Below are positions 1-6,212 of a DNA stretch of 30,657 bases, in pieces. Location: NCBI GenBank assembly GCA_934661375.1, contig CAKUJH010000038.1, positions 1 through 30,657 of the forward strand, read 5' to 3'. Under the pieces are notes generated by a model, which saw nothing but the letters and a program-made list of their open reading frames with translations, did no database searches and was not told the origin of the DNA. Numbering within the stretch: the stretch's first letter is position 1; each line of letters begins with the position of its first letter. The stretch is from an uncultured Victivallales bacterium. GTDB taxonomy: Bacteria; Verrucomicrobiota; Lentisphaeria; Victivallales; UBA1829. Position numbers and translations under genes: made by a program.

Positions 1-97
1 ACAGAAAAATCTCATTCGGAGATTTTCAAACAGAAACAATCGGAATTTCTGTCAAAAAGATATTGATAGAGGTTCCCATAAAAGAAAGAGGTTTTCT

Positions 98-859
98 ATG
101 CAAGCTTGGTTCACTCAAAGAAATTCCAAACCATCAGTTTTCATTTTGAAAGGGAAAAAAGATTGGTTAAACGCTATTTTTCTTTGGCTTGCTGGTTATC
201 CATTATTTTGGGGAGCAATTTGGTGGCTGTGTGCGGATATAGAATATATACAAAATGAAAGAACAACATATACAACCTCGTCATATTGGGTAATAATCGG
301 TTTTGGCTCAATGCTTTTCTATGGCTGGATAATACCTTTTGTTTGCTACTGGTTTAAAGCCTTTAGTTGGAAATTATCTTGGCTTGTAATGCTCAGTCTT
401 TATATTTTGCTAGGGCTTGTTCTGTGGTTATTAAACAATACACCTTCTGCAATTATTAAGAACACATTTGGTCATCACTCTATAATGTACACGATAGATG
501 CCTTTATAACTCGAAATTATTGGGATGCGTACAGTTATCAAGTTTTTCGAATTAAAGGAGATGCTATGCTTCTTCAAAAAAATATTGAAGAAAAGCTTTC
601 ATATAATAATCAGGATATAGAAAAAATTCCAACGGAACGTATTCCTTCATTTTTATATTCTGGCAATTATGATAGAGAGATTCTGCTCAAGAAATATTCC
701 AATGAATTTTACTCATGGGTCGGAAGAGATGGCTTTCTTTATATTTATTTAAAAGGACAATCTTTAAGCGAAGTTTCTCAAAAATTCCACACACGATTAA
801 GATCAAAGAGAGTAAAAGGATACGGTGCCAAGGATACGGCGTCAATGTATTCTAACTGA
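98..859 (+). CDS. Hypothetical membrane protein, three predicted helices
   Basis: Open frame of 253 residues; I do not recognise the family. The start at 98 is preceded by an AGAGG ribosome binding site. Three hydrophobic segments lie at about residues 23-48, 62-86 and 92-113, each rich in Trp and Tyr. They are followed by a roughly 140-residue polar tail with many Lys, Glu and Asn residues, probably soluble. Base composition is clearly richer in A/T than the metabolic genes further right, which may mean recent acquisition. No neighbour gives a functional hint, since the next gene is also unknown. It looks like a real gene because of the ribosome binding site and the coherent membrane topology, but no function can be assigned. 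Confidence 0.6.
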   Translation: MQAWFTQRNSKPSVFILKGKKDWLNAIFLWLAGYPLFWGAIWWLCADIEYIQNERTTYTTSSYWVIIGFGSMLFYGWIIPFVCYWFKAFSWKLSWLVMLSLYILLGLVLWLLNNTPSAIIKNTFGHHSIMYTIDAFITRNYWDAYSYQVFRIKGDAMLLQKNIEEKLSYNNQDIEKIPTERIPSFLYSGNYDREILLKKYSNEFYSWVGRDGFLYIYLKGQSLSEVSQKFHTRLRSKRVKGYGAKDTASMYSN

Positions 860-1043
860 CGAAATCTGAGAAATATTATTGATACGGTAAAGGTATTTTG
901 GATACTTTTTGCTGGAATTCCAAGTTTCACTCGGATCAGTATCCCTAACTTCTAGTACGGGCACATGTTGTTAAAGAAGTCAACGTATTCGTCAACGGCT
1001 GGCATAAATCTTTTCAATCGCAGGAAAAGAACTCTCCAACGAT

Positions 1044-1070
1044 TTGATTTTTGTCAATTCATGATATACT
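1044..1070 (+). promoter_or_regulatory. Candidate promoter for the gene at 1093
   Basis: An extended -10 (TG-a-TATACT, hexamer at 1065-1070) lies about 22 nt before the start codon at 1093. A TTGATT hexamer sits upstream with a short 15-nt spacer. The extended -10 is good; the -35 spacing is below the usual 16-18, so the call depends mainly on the -10. Confidence 0.4.
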
Positions 1071-1092
1071 ACAGAAATAATGGAGACCATGA

Positions 1093-1632
1093 ATGTATAG
1101 AGAACTCTTATTGCCATTCTTACTTGTGATGACTGCCTCTGCTGCAGAGGTTGCCCCGAAAACAATGCCAGCGAAAGTTGTTGAACAACAGCAGGAGGAA
1201 TCGTATTCTCTGAAACTCCTGAATACAGCAAAACGAGCTCGTTCAAAACTGCAGCTCAAACAGGATGCCAACGCCGAACTAAAGACGATTATCTCAGCAA
1301 AAAAAGCCATCGAAACAATGCGCTTGAAAGCAGCCGCAGATTTTGCCGGACAACAGGCAACGTTGACTTCCCGCAAAGCAGATTCAGCGACATTGGCAGC
1401 TTTTGAGTCGCAACGGAAAAAGATGAACCAGCGATTCAACGAATTGATCCGTCTGATTGATCAGATAGACCGCAATCAAAAGACAACATTACTGCCGGAA
1501 AAGCTAGATGCTCTGATCTTATTCCTTGACCCGGACACTACAGCCCCTGCTTCCTCCTCTGAAACCGCCAAACAGCCAGAAAAACTCTCCCGAGGAGCCG
1601 CACCTGTGAAGCAGAAGAAAACCATACAATAG
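1093..1632 (+). CDS. Hypothetical exported helical protein
   Basis: 179 residues. A GGAG ribosome binding site at 1082-1085 sits 8 nt before the ATG at 1093; an ATG at 1089 meets a stop within four codons. Residues 1-19 look like a short Sec signal peptide, with a hydrophobic LLLPFLLVM core and an ASAAE cleavage region. The rest is strongly helical and charged, with Lys/Arg/Glu/Ala/Gln-rich stretches at about residues 35-135 suggesting a coiled coil, and ends in a Pro/Ala/Lys-rich tail. No domain is recognised. The protein is probably periplasmic or surface-located. Its composition is AT-richer than the main operons. It lies just beyond the truncation point of the pseudopilin remnant at 1742-1858, so it may belong to DNA that replaced the rest of that gene; this is inference. 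Confidence 0.55.
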   Translation: MYRELLLPFLLVMTASAAEVAPKTMPAKVVEQQQEESYSLKLLNTAKRARSKLQLKQDANAELKTIISAKKAIETMRLKAAADFAGQQATLTSRKADSATLAAFESQRKKMNQRFNELIRLIDQIDRNQKTTLLPEKLDALILFLDPDTTAPASSSETAKQPEKLSRGAAPVKQKKTIQ

Positions 1633-1741
1633 GACCAACAGCCAACGAGCAGAAATTCGATTAAAGCTTTTTTCTCATCCCAAAGAAGACTTGAATTTGA
1701 TATAAAGAGATGATATATTATCTATCATACAAAACGTATAT

Positions 1742-1858
1742 TTAACAAGTTGTCCTCACAAGGAGTTCTATCAGCGTAAACCGCAACGATTTACGCTTCA
1801 AATATGAAATATGAGATATGAAATAGGAAATGGATGACAATGTTTTCCGGTTGTTCAT
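1742..1858 (-). pseudogene. Truncated pseudopilin leader (remnant)
   Basis: On the minus strand an ATG at 1858, preceded by an AGGAG ribosome binding site, opens a 38-codon frame ending at 1742. Its first 11 residues (MNNRKTLSSIS) are identical to the intact pseudopilin at 5414. The frame then has seven extra residues (YFISHIS) encoded by AT-rich heptamers and resumes with YLKRKSLRFTLIELLV before breaking off into RTTC and a stop. Homology to the intact gene ends at about 1757, in the middle of the hydrophobic helix, so no pilin domain remains. The upstream 5' region is also conserved with the intact copy. This is a gene remnant rather than a functional pilin. Confidence 0.8.
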
Positions 1859-1997
1859 GGTCTGGTTCTCCTTCCTAATCTTTTTTCTGACTTTGAATTT
1901 TCCCTTGCTTTTATCTTCTTACCTTTCTTCTGGGTTCATATTTCGTGTCCGCAGCCTCCTGTATTTATTTCATATTTCATATCTCATATTTCATATT
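1757..1997 (-). repeat. Decayed inverted copy (copy A) of the pilin leader unit
   Basis: The reverse complement of 1757-1997 matches 5280-5494. Read on the minus strand it contains four ATATGAA/ATATGAG heptamers (about 1967-1997), a conserved stretch ending in a ribosome binding site, the pilin start codon, a second heptamer array in the opposite orientation inside the frame (about 1800-1826), and a near-palindromic 25-mer at 1773-1797 with one mismatch. Around the start codon about 75 nt differ from copy B at only two or three positions. The part between the upstream heptamers and the ribosome binding site is more diverged. Confidence 0.8.
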
Positions 1998-2255
1998 TTT
2001 TTTCGTCGTCCGGCGCAGAACCAGTTTGGGAGACAGGATTTTATTTGAGGTCTTCCCGGTTCGGATCAGCGCAATCAGATGTTCATACATTTCCTGTGCC
2101 TGAATGGTATTGGAAAAATCGACCGCAGAAAGGGCGGGCGCCGCTCCCTGACTCAAAAAAGAGGAATCGATCGACATGACAGAAATCCGGTCCGGCACCG
2201 GCACATTCAGATCGTAGAATGCGGGAAATTTTCCAGCCGGAGCGGATAAAGCATT
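1977..2255 (-). pseudogene. C-terminal fragment of a LacI-type ligand-binding regulator
   Basis: The frame continues directly after the pyrD stop codon (same TGA, same frame) for about 92 codons to a stop at 1977. The text contains VPDRISVMSID, then an ALSAVDF / EMYEHLIALI segment, then SPKLVLRRTT. This is the usual C-terminal layout of LacI-family effector domains and aligns with the end of the regulator at 4223-5302 (MPDVLSFDN, FTAIDRN, AKLVLRNS). No DNA-binding domain or start codon is present; the N-terminal three quarters are missing. The last residues, NMKYEI, are encoded by the heptamer repeat, exactly as in the intact regulator. The fragment may be transcribed by read-through from pyrKD but is unlikely to make a working protein. 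Confidence 0.75.
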
Positions 2256-3176
2256 TCAGATTTTCACAGCACCGATGATTTCCTTCACCGACCGGATGCC
2301 CTTGCGGTCCAGCCATTCATTGATGCCGTTCAGAACATTCAGCGGCGCCATGGGGTCAGCGAAAATCGCCGTGCCTACCGCAATGGCGGAAGCGCCCGCC
2401 AGGAAAAATTCAATGGCGTCTTCCCCGGTCATGATGCCGCCCATGCCGATCACCGGAATCTTCACGGAACGCGAAGCCTCGTAGACCATACGGACTGCCA
2501 CCGGTTTCACCGCCGGACCGGACAATCCGCCGGTCACGTTGGCGATTTTCGGACGGAAGGTGTTGATGTCGATTGCCATAGCCGGAATGGTGTTGATGAG
2601 CGAAATCATATTGCTGCCCGCCGCCTCCGCCGCCTGTGCGAAATCCGCAATGCGGGTTACATTCGGGCTGAGTTTGGTGATCAGCGGCAGTTTTGCAGCC
2701 GCACGCACGGCGGAAACCACCTTCGCCATCATCACCGGATCGGTGCCGAAAGCCAGTCCGCCTTCTTTCACATTGGGACAGGATACATTGATTTCCAATG
2801 CGGCAATCCCTTCGGATTCCGCATCCAGACGGGCTGCGACTTCCGCATAATCTTCGATTTTTTTCCCCCAGATATTGACAATGACCGTTGCCCCGGAACG
2901 GCGCAGAAACGGCATGTAATGACTGTCGTTCAGGAACCTGTCGATGCCTGGTCCCTGCAGTCCGATGGCGTTGAGCATCCCGGATGTCACTTCCGCCACC
3001 CGCGGCGTCGGGTTGCCGTGCGACTGCCACGGCGCTATGCCTTTGACGACCACGGCACCCAGTCTGGAAATCGGGTAGAATTCATCGTATTCAGCGCCGT
3101 AACCGAAAGTGCCGGACGCCGTCATCACGGGGTTCTTGAGTTTCAGACATCCCAGGTCTGTGGAAAGATCAGCCAT
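2256..3176 (-). CDS. pyrD: Dihydroorotate dehydrogenase B, catalytic subunit
   Basis: 306 residues from the ATG at 3176, normal for class 1B enzymes. It oxidises dihydroorotate to orotate in pyrimidine synthesis with FMN, passing electrons to PyrK and then NAD+; cytoplasmic. Visible signatures are the N-terminal TASGTFGYG, KGIAP, the active-site NVSCPN with the catalytic Cys expected of class 1B, TKLSPNV, NTIPAMAID, GGLSGPAVKP and the phosphate-binding GMGGIMTGEDA / GASAIAVGTA. An in-frame start further upstream (3254) would lie inside pyrK and lacks family similarity. The chosen start overlaps the pyrK stop by 8 nt, typical of translational coupling. Downstream, the stop codon abuts a regulator remnant, so no clear terminator was seen directly after the gene. 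Confidence 0.95.
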   Translation of the reverse strand: MADLSTDLGCLKLKNPVMTASGTFGYGAEYDEFYPISRLGAVVVKGIAPWQSHGNPTPRVAEVTSGMLNAIGLQGPGIDRFLNDSHYMPFLRRSGATVIVNIWGKKIEDYAEVAARLDAESEGIAALEINVSCPNVKEGGLAFGTDPVMMAKVVSAVRAAAKLPLITKLSPNVTRIADFAQAAEAAGSNMISLINTIPAMAIDINTFRPKIANVTGGLSGPAVKPVAVRMVYEASRSVKIPVIGMGGIMTGEDAIEFFLAGASAIAVGTAIFADPMAPLNVLNGINEWLDRKGIRSVKEIIGAVKI

Positions 3177-3957
3177 AATACACCTCCGCGGCATTGTAAA
3201 CCGGACCTTCCTTGCAGCTGCGGGAGTAACGCCAGCCGTCCGGCGAAGTTTCATCTTTGACCTTGACCACGCAGGCGAAACACGCGCCCACGCCGCAGCA
3301 CATATGCTGATCCAGACTCAGTTCCGCGTTCAGTTTCCGCGCCAGAGCCAGTTTCCCCAGTGCCAGCAGCATGGGCGTCGGACCGCAGCCGTACACGAAA
3401 CATTTTTCCGGTTTCCTGCCCGTCAGAGCATCCGGCAGCAGTTCCGTCACCAGCCCGCGGTATCCGGCGGAACCGTCATTGGTGGCAACCCGGACTTCAA
3501 AGCCGAGACGTTCGAAATCCTCCACCAGAATCAGATCGTCTTTCGTGCGTGCGCCCAGCAGCAGAACTCCTTTGCGCGGCGCGTGTTTGGCGACCAGATA
3601 CAGAGCCGCAGTTCCGTATCCGCCCGCGGCGAGAATCGGGAAGGTATCCGCATCCGGAGCAGTATAAGGCTTGCCGAGCGGACCGAGAATCCGGCAGAAT
3701 TCACCGGCGCGGCAGTGTGCCAGTTCCGTCGTGCCGCGGCCGACTACTTTGTAGACGACAGTCAGCGTTCCCGTTTCCGGATCCGTATCGCTGATGCTGA
3801 ACGGACGCCGCAGAATACGGTCATGCAGGGATTCGATGCGGACATGCACAAACTGTCCGCCTTTTGCCTGGACCGCGATTTCCGGCGCACGGAAAACAAT
3901 CCGCCGGTACCCGCTTTTCAGGTCTTCATTTTTCAGTATTTCGCATTCGTAATCCAT
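3169..3957 (-). CDS. pyrK: Dihydroorotate dehydrogenase B, electron transfer subunit
   Basis: 262 residues. PyrK carries FAD and a [2Fe-2S] cluster and moves electrons from the FMN of PyrD to NAD+. The FAD-binding RPFSIS motif is near residue 50, followed by a GGYGTAALYL nucleotide-binding loop in the middle. Near the C-terminus the cluster cysteines are C221, C226, C229 and C248 in the spacing C-x4-C-x2-C-x18-C; an extra Cys at 220 precedes the first. The ATG at 3957 has AGGAG 7 nt upstream. It is the first gene of the pyrK-pyrD pair and overlaps pyrD by 8 nt. A good promoter lies at 4000-4028. The pairing confirms the NAD+-linked class 1B system, consistent with anaerobic life. Confidence 0.95.
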   Translation of the reverse strand: MDYECEILKNEDLKSGYRRIVFRAPEIAVQAKGGQFVHVRIESLHDRILRRPFSISDTDPETGTLTVVYKVVGRGTTELAHCRAGEFCRILGPLGKPYTAPDADTFPILAAGGYGTAALYLVAKHAPRKGVLLLGARTKDDLILVEDFERLGFEVRVATNDGSAGYRGLVTELLPDALTGRKPEKCFVYGCGPTPMLLALGKLALARKLNAELSLDQHMCCGVGACFACVVKVKDETSPDGWRYSRSCKEGPVYNAAEVYYG

Positions 3958-3999
3958 GGATGGCTCCTGATGGTAAAAGTTCCGGAAAGCATGGGACGT

Positions 4000-4028
4000 A
4001 CTTTAGCACGCAATCCGCGTTTTTCCAA
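4000..4028 (-). promoter_or_regulatory. Promoter of pyrK-pyrD
   Basis: Read on the minus strand: TTGGAA at 4028-4023, a 17-nt spacer, and an extended -10 TGC-TAAAGT with its hexamer at 4005-4000. Predicted transcription starts about 36 nt before the pyrK ATG. No operator or attenuator was seen between it and the gene. Confidence 0.6.
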
Positions 4029-4157
4029 TGACGGAAAATGAAAAAGCGCAGATAATGCGGGAAACGCTGATACTCCGGGGAAGCAGCTGTACTGCATATT
4101 GTGATACAGAATAAAAATTTTTATATCATTATTTTCACTGATTCCGCTGTTTTGCTG

Positions 4158-4186
4158 TTGACGATTCCTATTTTTCCGGTTATAAT
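4158..4186 (+). promoter_or_regulatory. Promoter of the GntR/LacI regulator
   Basis: TTGACG at 4158-4163, a 17-nt spacer and TATAAT at 4181-4186 form a near-consensus sigma-70 promoter, 36 nt before the start codon at 4223. It is divergent from the pyrK promoter. Confidence 0.75.
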
Positions 4187-4222
4187 AAAAGGTAGAAAAA
4201 CAACTGTGGAAAGGAATCGGCA

Positions 4223-5302
4223 ATGGTCTGCGAACGCCAAAGCAAAACTCTGGAACTGTCCCGGAAACTGCACCGGGAACTGCTGGAGCTGCGTCTGCCC
4301 GCCGGGTCTCCCGTGGAGTCTGTGCGCAAACTGGCGGTGCGGTTCGGGGTCTCCACGGTAACCGCCAACCGGATGCTCAACCGGCTGGTGGAGGAGGATT
4401 TCCTGTACCGGGTTCCGCAGAGCGGCACGTTCATCAAACACAATCCGCCGCGCATCCCCGCCATCGCTTATGCCGGAGCCTTGCCCGGTCCCGAAATCGA
4501 TCCGATTCAGTACGCCGCATCCCGGAGACTGATGGAATATTTTCATCGGGCCGGACAGGATGTGCAGTTCATTTCCTACCATGAACTCCGGCACCCGGCG
4601 CTGGCTCACCGGAAACTCAAGGACACGAACGGACTGCTGATTTCCGCCGCTTTCGTGGACGACGTCACCCGGAAAGCCCTCTGGGAATATCCGGGACGCA
4701 TCATGGTTACCGGCAATACCTTTGCGCTGAACCGTCTGCCGTGCAGCCAGGTCATTCCCGACTATGCCCCGGCGATGCGTGAGCTGTTCCGCCGCATGAA
4801 TCCGGAACAGTACGAACGCATTCTGTTCTTTTCCGCCGGACACGAGAACGCCGCCGCAGACGAACAGCAGATCCGCGGAATTCTGGAATCTCGCGGATAT
4901 CCTGCCGCTCAGATTCATGCCGTGCGGCTGAATAATGTCAGCTGCATGACTGCCTCCATGGCGGCGTACCGGTATTTCACTCAGTCCCGCGAATGCTGGA
5001 ACCGGACTCTGCTCATCAGTCTTTCCGGTTATTTTTCGCTGGGGATACGGGAAGCATTTGACGGCACAGACGCCATGCCGGATGTTTTGAGTTTCGACAA
5101 TCTGGAAGGATATGACCCTGCGGTCAGTTCTCCGCGCTTCACCGCCATCGACCGGAATATGCCGGAGATTTACGAGGAAGCGGCGCGCCGACTGAATCAG
5201 GAGATTACAGAAAATATTGAACCGCACAGTATTGTGCAGATTCCGGCAAAACTGGTTCTCCGCAATTCCATACGTATTTCAAATATGAAATATGAAATAT
5301 GA
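4223..5302 (+). CDS. GntR-HTH / LacI-type effector-domain transcriptional regulator
   Basis: 359 residues. Residues 1-70 form a GntR winged helix (ESVRKLAVRFGVSTVTANRMLNRLVEEDFLYRVPQSGTF split over the helices and wing). Residues about 75-350 resemble a periplasmic-binding-protein/LacI effector domain, ending in PAKLVLRNS. The combination is that of AraR-type sugar regulators, so it probably senses a saccharide and controls the pseudopilin and glycosidase genes that follow on the same strand; the ligand is unknown. The last residues (SNMKYEI) are read from an AT-rich heptamer repeat, so the C-terminus runs into the repeat unit. The same tail ends the regulator remnant at 1977. The gene is preceded by a near-consensus promoter; an AAGGAA stretch before the ATG may be a weak ribosome binding site. 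Confidence 0.85.
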   Translation: MVCERQSKTLELSRKLHRELLELRLPAGSPVESVRKLAVRFGVSTVTANRMLNRLVEEDFLYRVPQSGTFIKHNPPRIPAIAYAGALPGPEIDPIQYAASRRLMEYFHRAGQDVQFISYHELRHPALAHRKLKDTNGLLISAAFVDDVTRKALWEYPGRIMVTGNTFALNRLPCSQVIPDYAPAMRELFRRMNPEQYERILFFSAGHENAAADEQQIRGILESRGYPAAQIHAVRLNNVSCMTASMAAYRYFTQSRECWNRTLLISLSGYFSLGIREAFDGTDAMPDVLSFDNLEGYDPAVSSPRFTAIDRNMPEIYEEAARRLNQEITENIEPHSIVQIPAKLVLRNSIRISNMKYEI

Positions 5303-5494
5303 GATAAATACAGGAGTTTGCGGACACGAAACAGGGAACCTACGGAAAGGTCAGAATATGAAATCAAGGAAAGATTCAAAGTCAGAAAAAAGATTAGAAA
5401 GGAGAACCAAACCATGAACAACCGGAAAACATTGTCATCCATTTCATATTTGAAGCGTAAACCGTTGCGGTTTACGCTGATAGAACTCCTCGTG
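5280..5494 (+). repeat. Intact copy (copy B) of the pilin leader unit
   Basis: Starts in the last codons of the regulator with three ATATGAA/ATATGAG heptamers (about 5280-5302). It runs through a conserved 5' leader with TACAGGAG, GCGGACACGAAA and AAGTCAGAAAAAAGATTAG, and includes the ribosome binding site and pilin start. It ends in the FTLIELLV codons. It matches the reverse complement of 1757-1997. It has only about 1.5 heptamers inside the reading frame, against about 3.5 in the decayed copy; the difference is 21 nt, three heptamers, which preserves the frame. Confidence 0.8.
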
Positions 5495-6175
5495 GTTATT
5501 GCTATCATAGCGATTCTGGCGGGTATGCTGCTGCCGGCATTGAATTCGGCAAAGAAAAAAGCGCAGGGCAATTCCTGTCTCAGCCAGTTGAAACAGTATA
5601 TGGCAGTTCACCAGGCGTACGCTTTGGATTTCAATGAATACTACGCAAACAGTTTTCACGATGGTATGGTCCCGACAGTCTATGTCGATCTGAAATATCT
5701 GCCGAATTATAAAATCATGAAATGTCCGGGTCCCATTCCCGTCAATGAAAAGAATTCATATTATGGTTACGGATGCAAAAATACCATTATCAACAACGGA
5801 AATGGACAGTTGAAGCAGAAGAGCCTGTATAATTCCTCCGACCGTTATCTCTACCTGACAGCAAGCAAACAGATCAAGGAGCCGTCACGATATTTCCAGA
5901 ATGGAGATTCTGTCAGAGAAGATTTGCAGAGACAGGAATGTACTCCCTCGACGTTCACCTCGAATCTGACAACCGGCAGCCGTTTTTATCTGGCGCACAG
6001 CAACCGCATCAACCTGAATTTCTGGGATGGTCATGCGCAGTCCGCCTCCGCCGAAGAGTATCTGGCATTTTTCACATCCGATTGGAAGGGAGACGGTTCC
6101 AGCGGAATCTGGCTTGCCTGGCGGGACGGTCATAATGTCTATCGTGCCATATGGAAACTGAAAACAGGACGTTGA
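5414..6175 (+). CDS. Type IV pilin-like pseudopilin with H-X9-DG motif
   Basis: 253 residues from the ATG at 5414, which has AAAGGAG just upstream; an in-frame start at 5318 lies in the repeat leader and has no support. Residues 20-45 are the prepilin methylation/transmembrane helix (FTLIELLVVIAIIAILAG) with the conserved Glu at position 5 of the mature form (E24). The residue before the cleavage point is Arg (R19), not the usual Gly. A globular domain follows and ends with an exact H-X9-DG motif (H195, D205-G206), known from pseudopilin families expanded in Lentisphaerota and Planctomycetota. It is expected to be membrane-anchored and exposed outside the inner membrane. It sits between a sugar-type regulator and a secreted glycosidase, suggesting a role in glycan handling or secretion; that role is inference. 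Confidence 0.88.
   Translation: MNNRKTLSSISYLKRKPLRFTLIELLVVIAIIAILAGMLLPALNSAKKKAQGNSCLSQLKQYMAVHQAYALDFNEYYANSFHDGMVPTVYVDLKYLPNYKIMKCPGPIPVNEKNSYYGYGCKNTIINNGNGQLKQKSLYNSSDRYLYLTASKQIKEPSRYFQNGDSVREDLQRQECTPSTFTSNLTTGSRFYLAHSNRINLNFWDGHAQSASAEEYLAFFTSDWKGDGSSGIWLAWRDGHNVYRAIWKLKTGR
5454..5478 (+). repeat. Perfect 25-nt hairpin inside the pilin leader
   Basis: AGCGTAAACCG (5454-5464), loop TTG, then CGGTTTACGCT (5468-5478): 11-bp perfect arms. It lies in the coding sequence immediately before the FTLIELL codons. The decayed copy at 1773-1797 keeps it with one mismatch, which remains a G-U pair in RNA. Confidence 0.8.
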
Positions 6176-6212
6176 ATTTTCAACCATAAAACATACCGAA
6201 AGGAAAGAAAAA

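Noticed and set aside
1691..1719. Promoter-like TTGAAT-N17-TATATT on the plus strand
   Set aside because: It points into the pilin remnant in antisense direction, with no gene downstream, in AT-rich DNA where chance matches are common.
1967..1997. Heptamer array as a CRISPR or similar array
   Set aside because: The units are 7 nt, directly adjacent, without spacers.
1830..2048. Plus-strand 72-codon hydrophobic frame
   Set aside because: It is the antisense of the pilin leader unit and heptamer repeat; low-complexity Phe/Ser/Leu text with no ribosome binding site.
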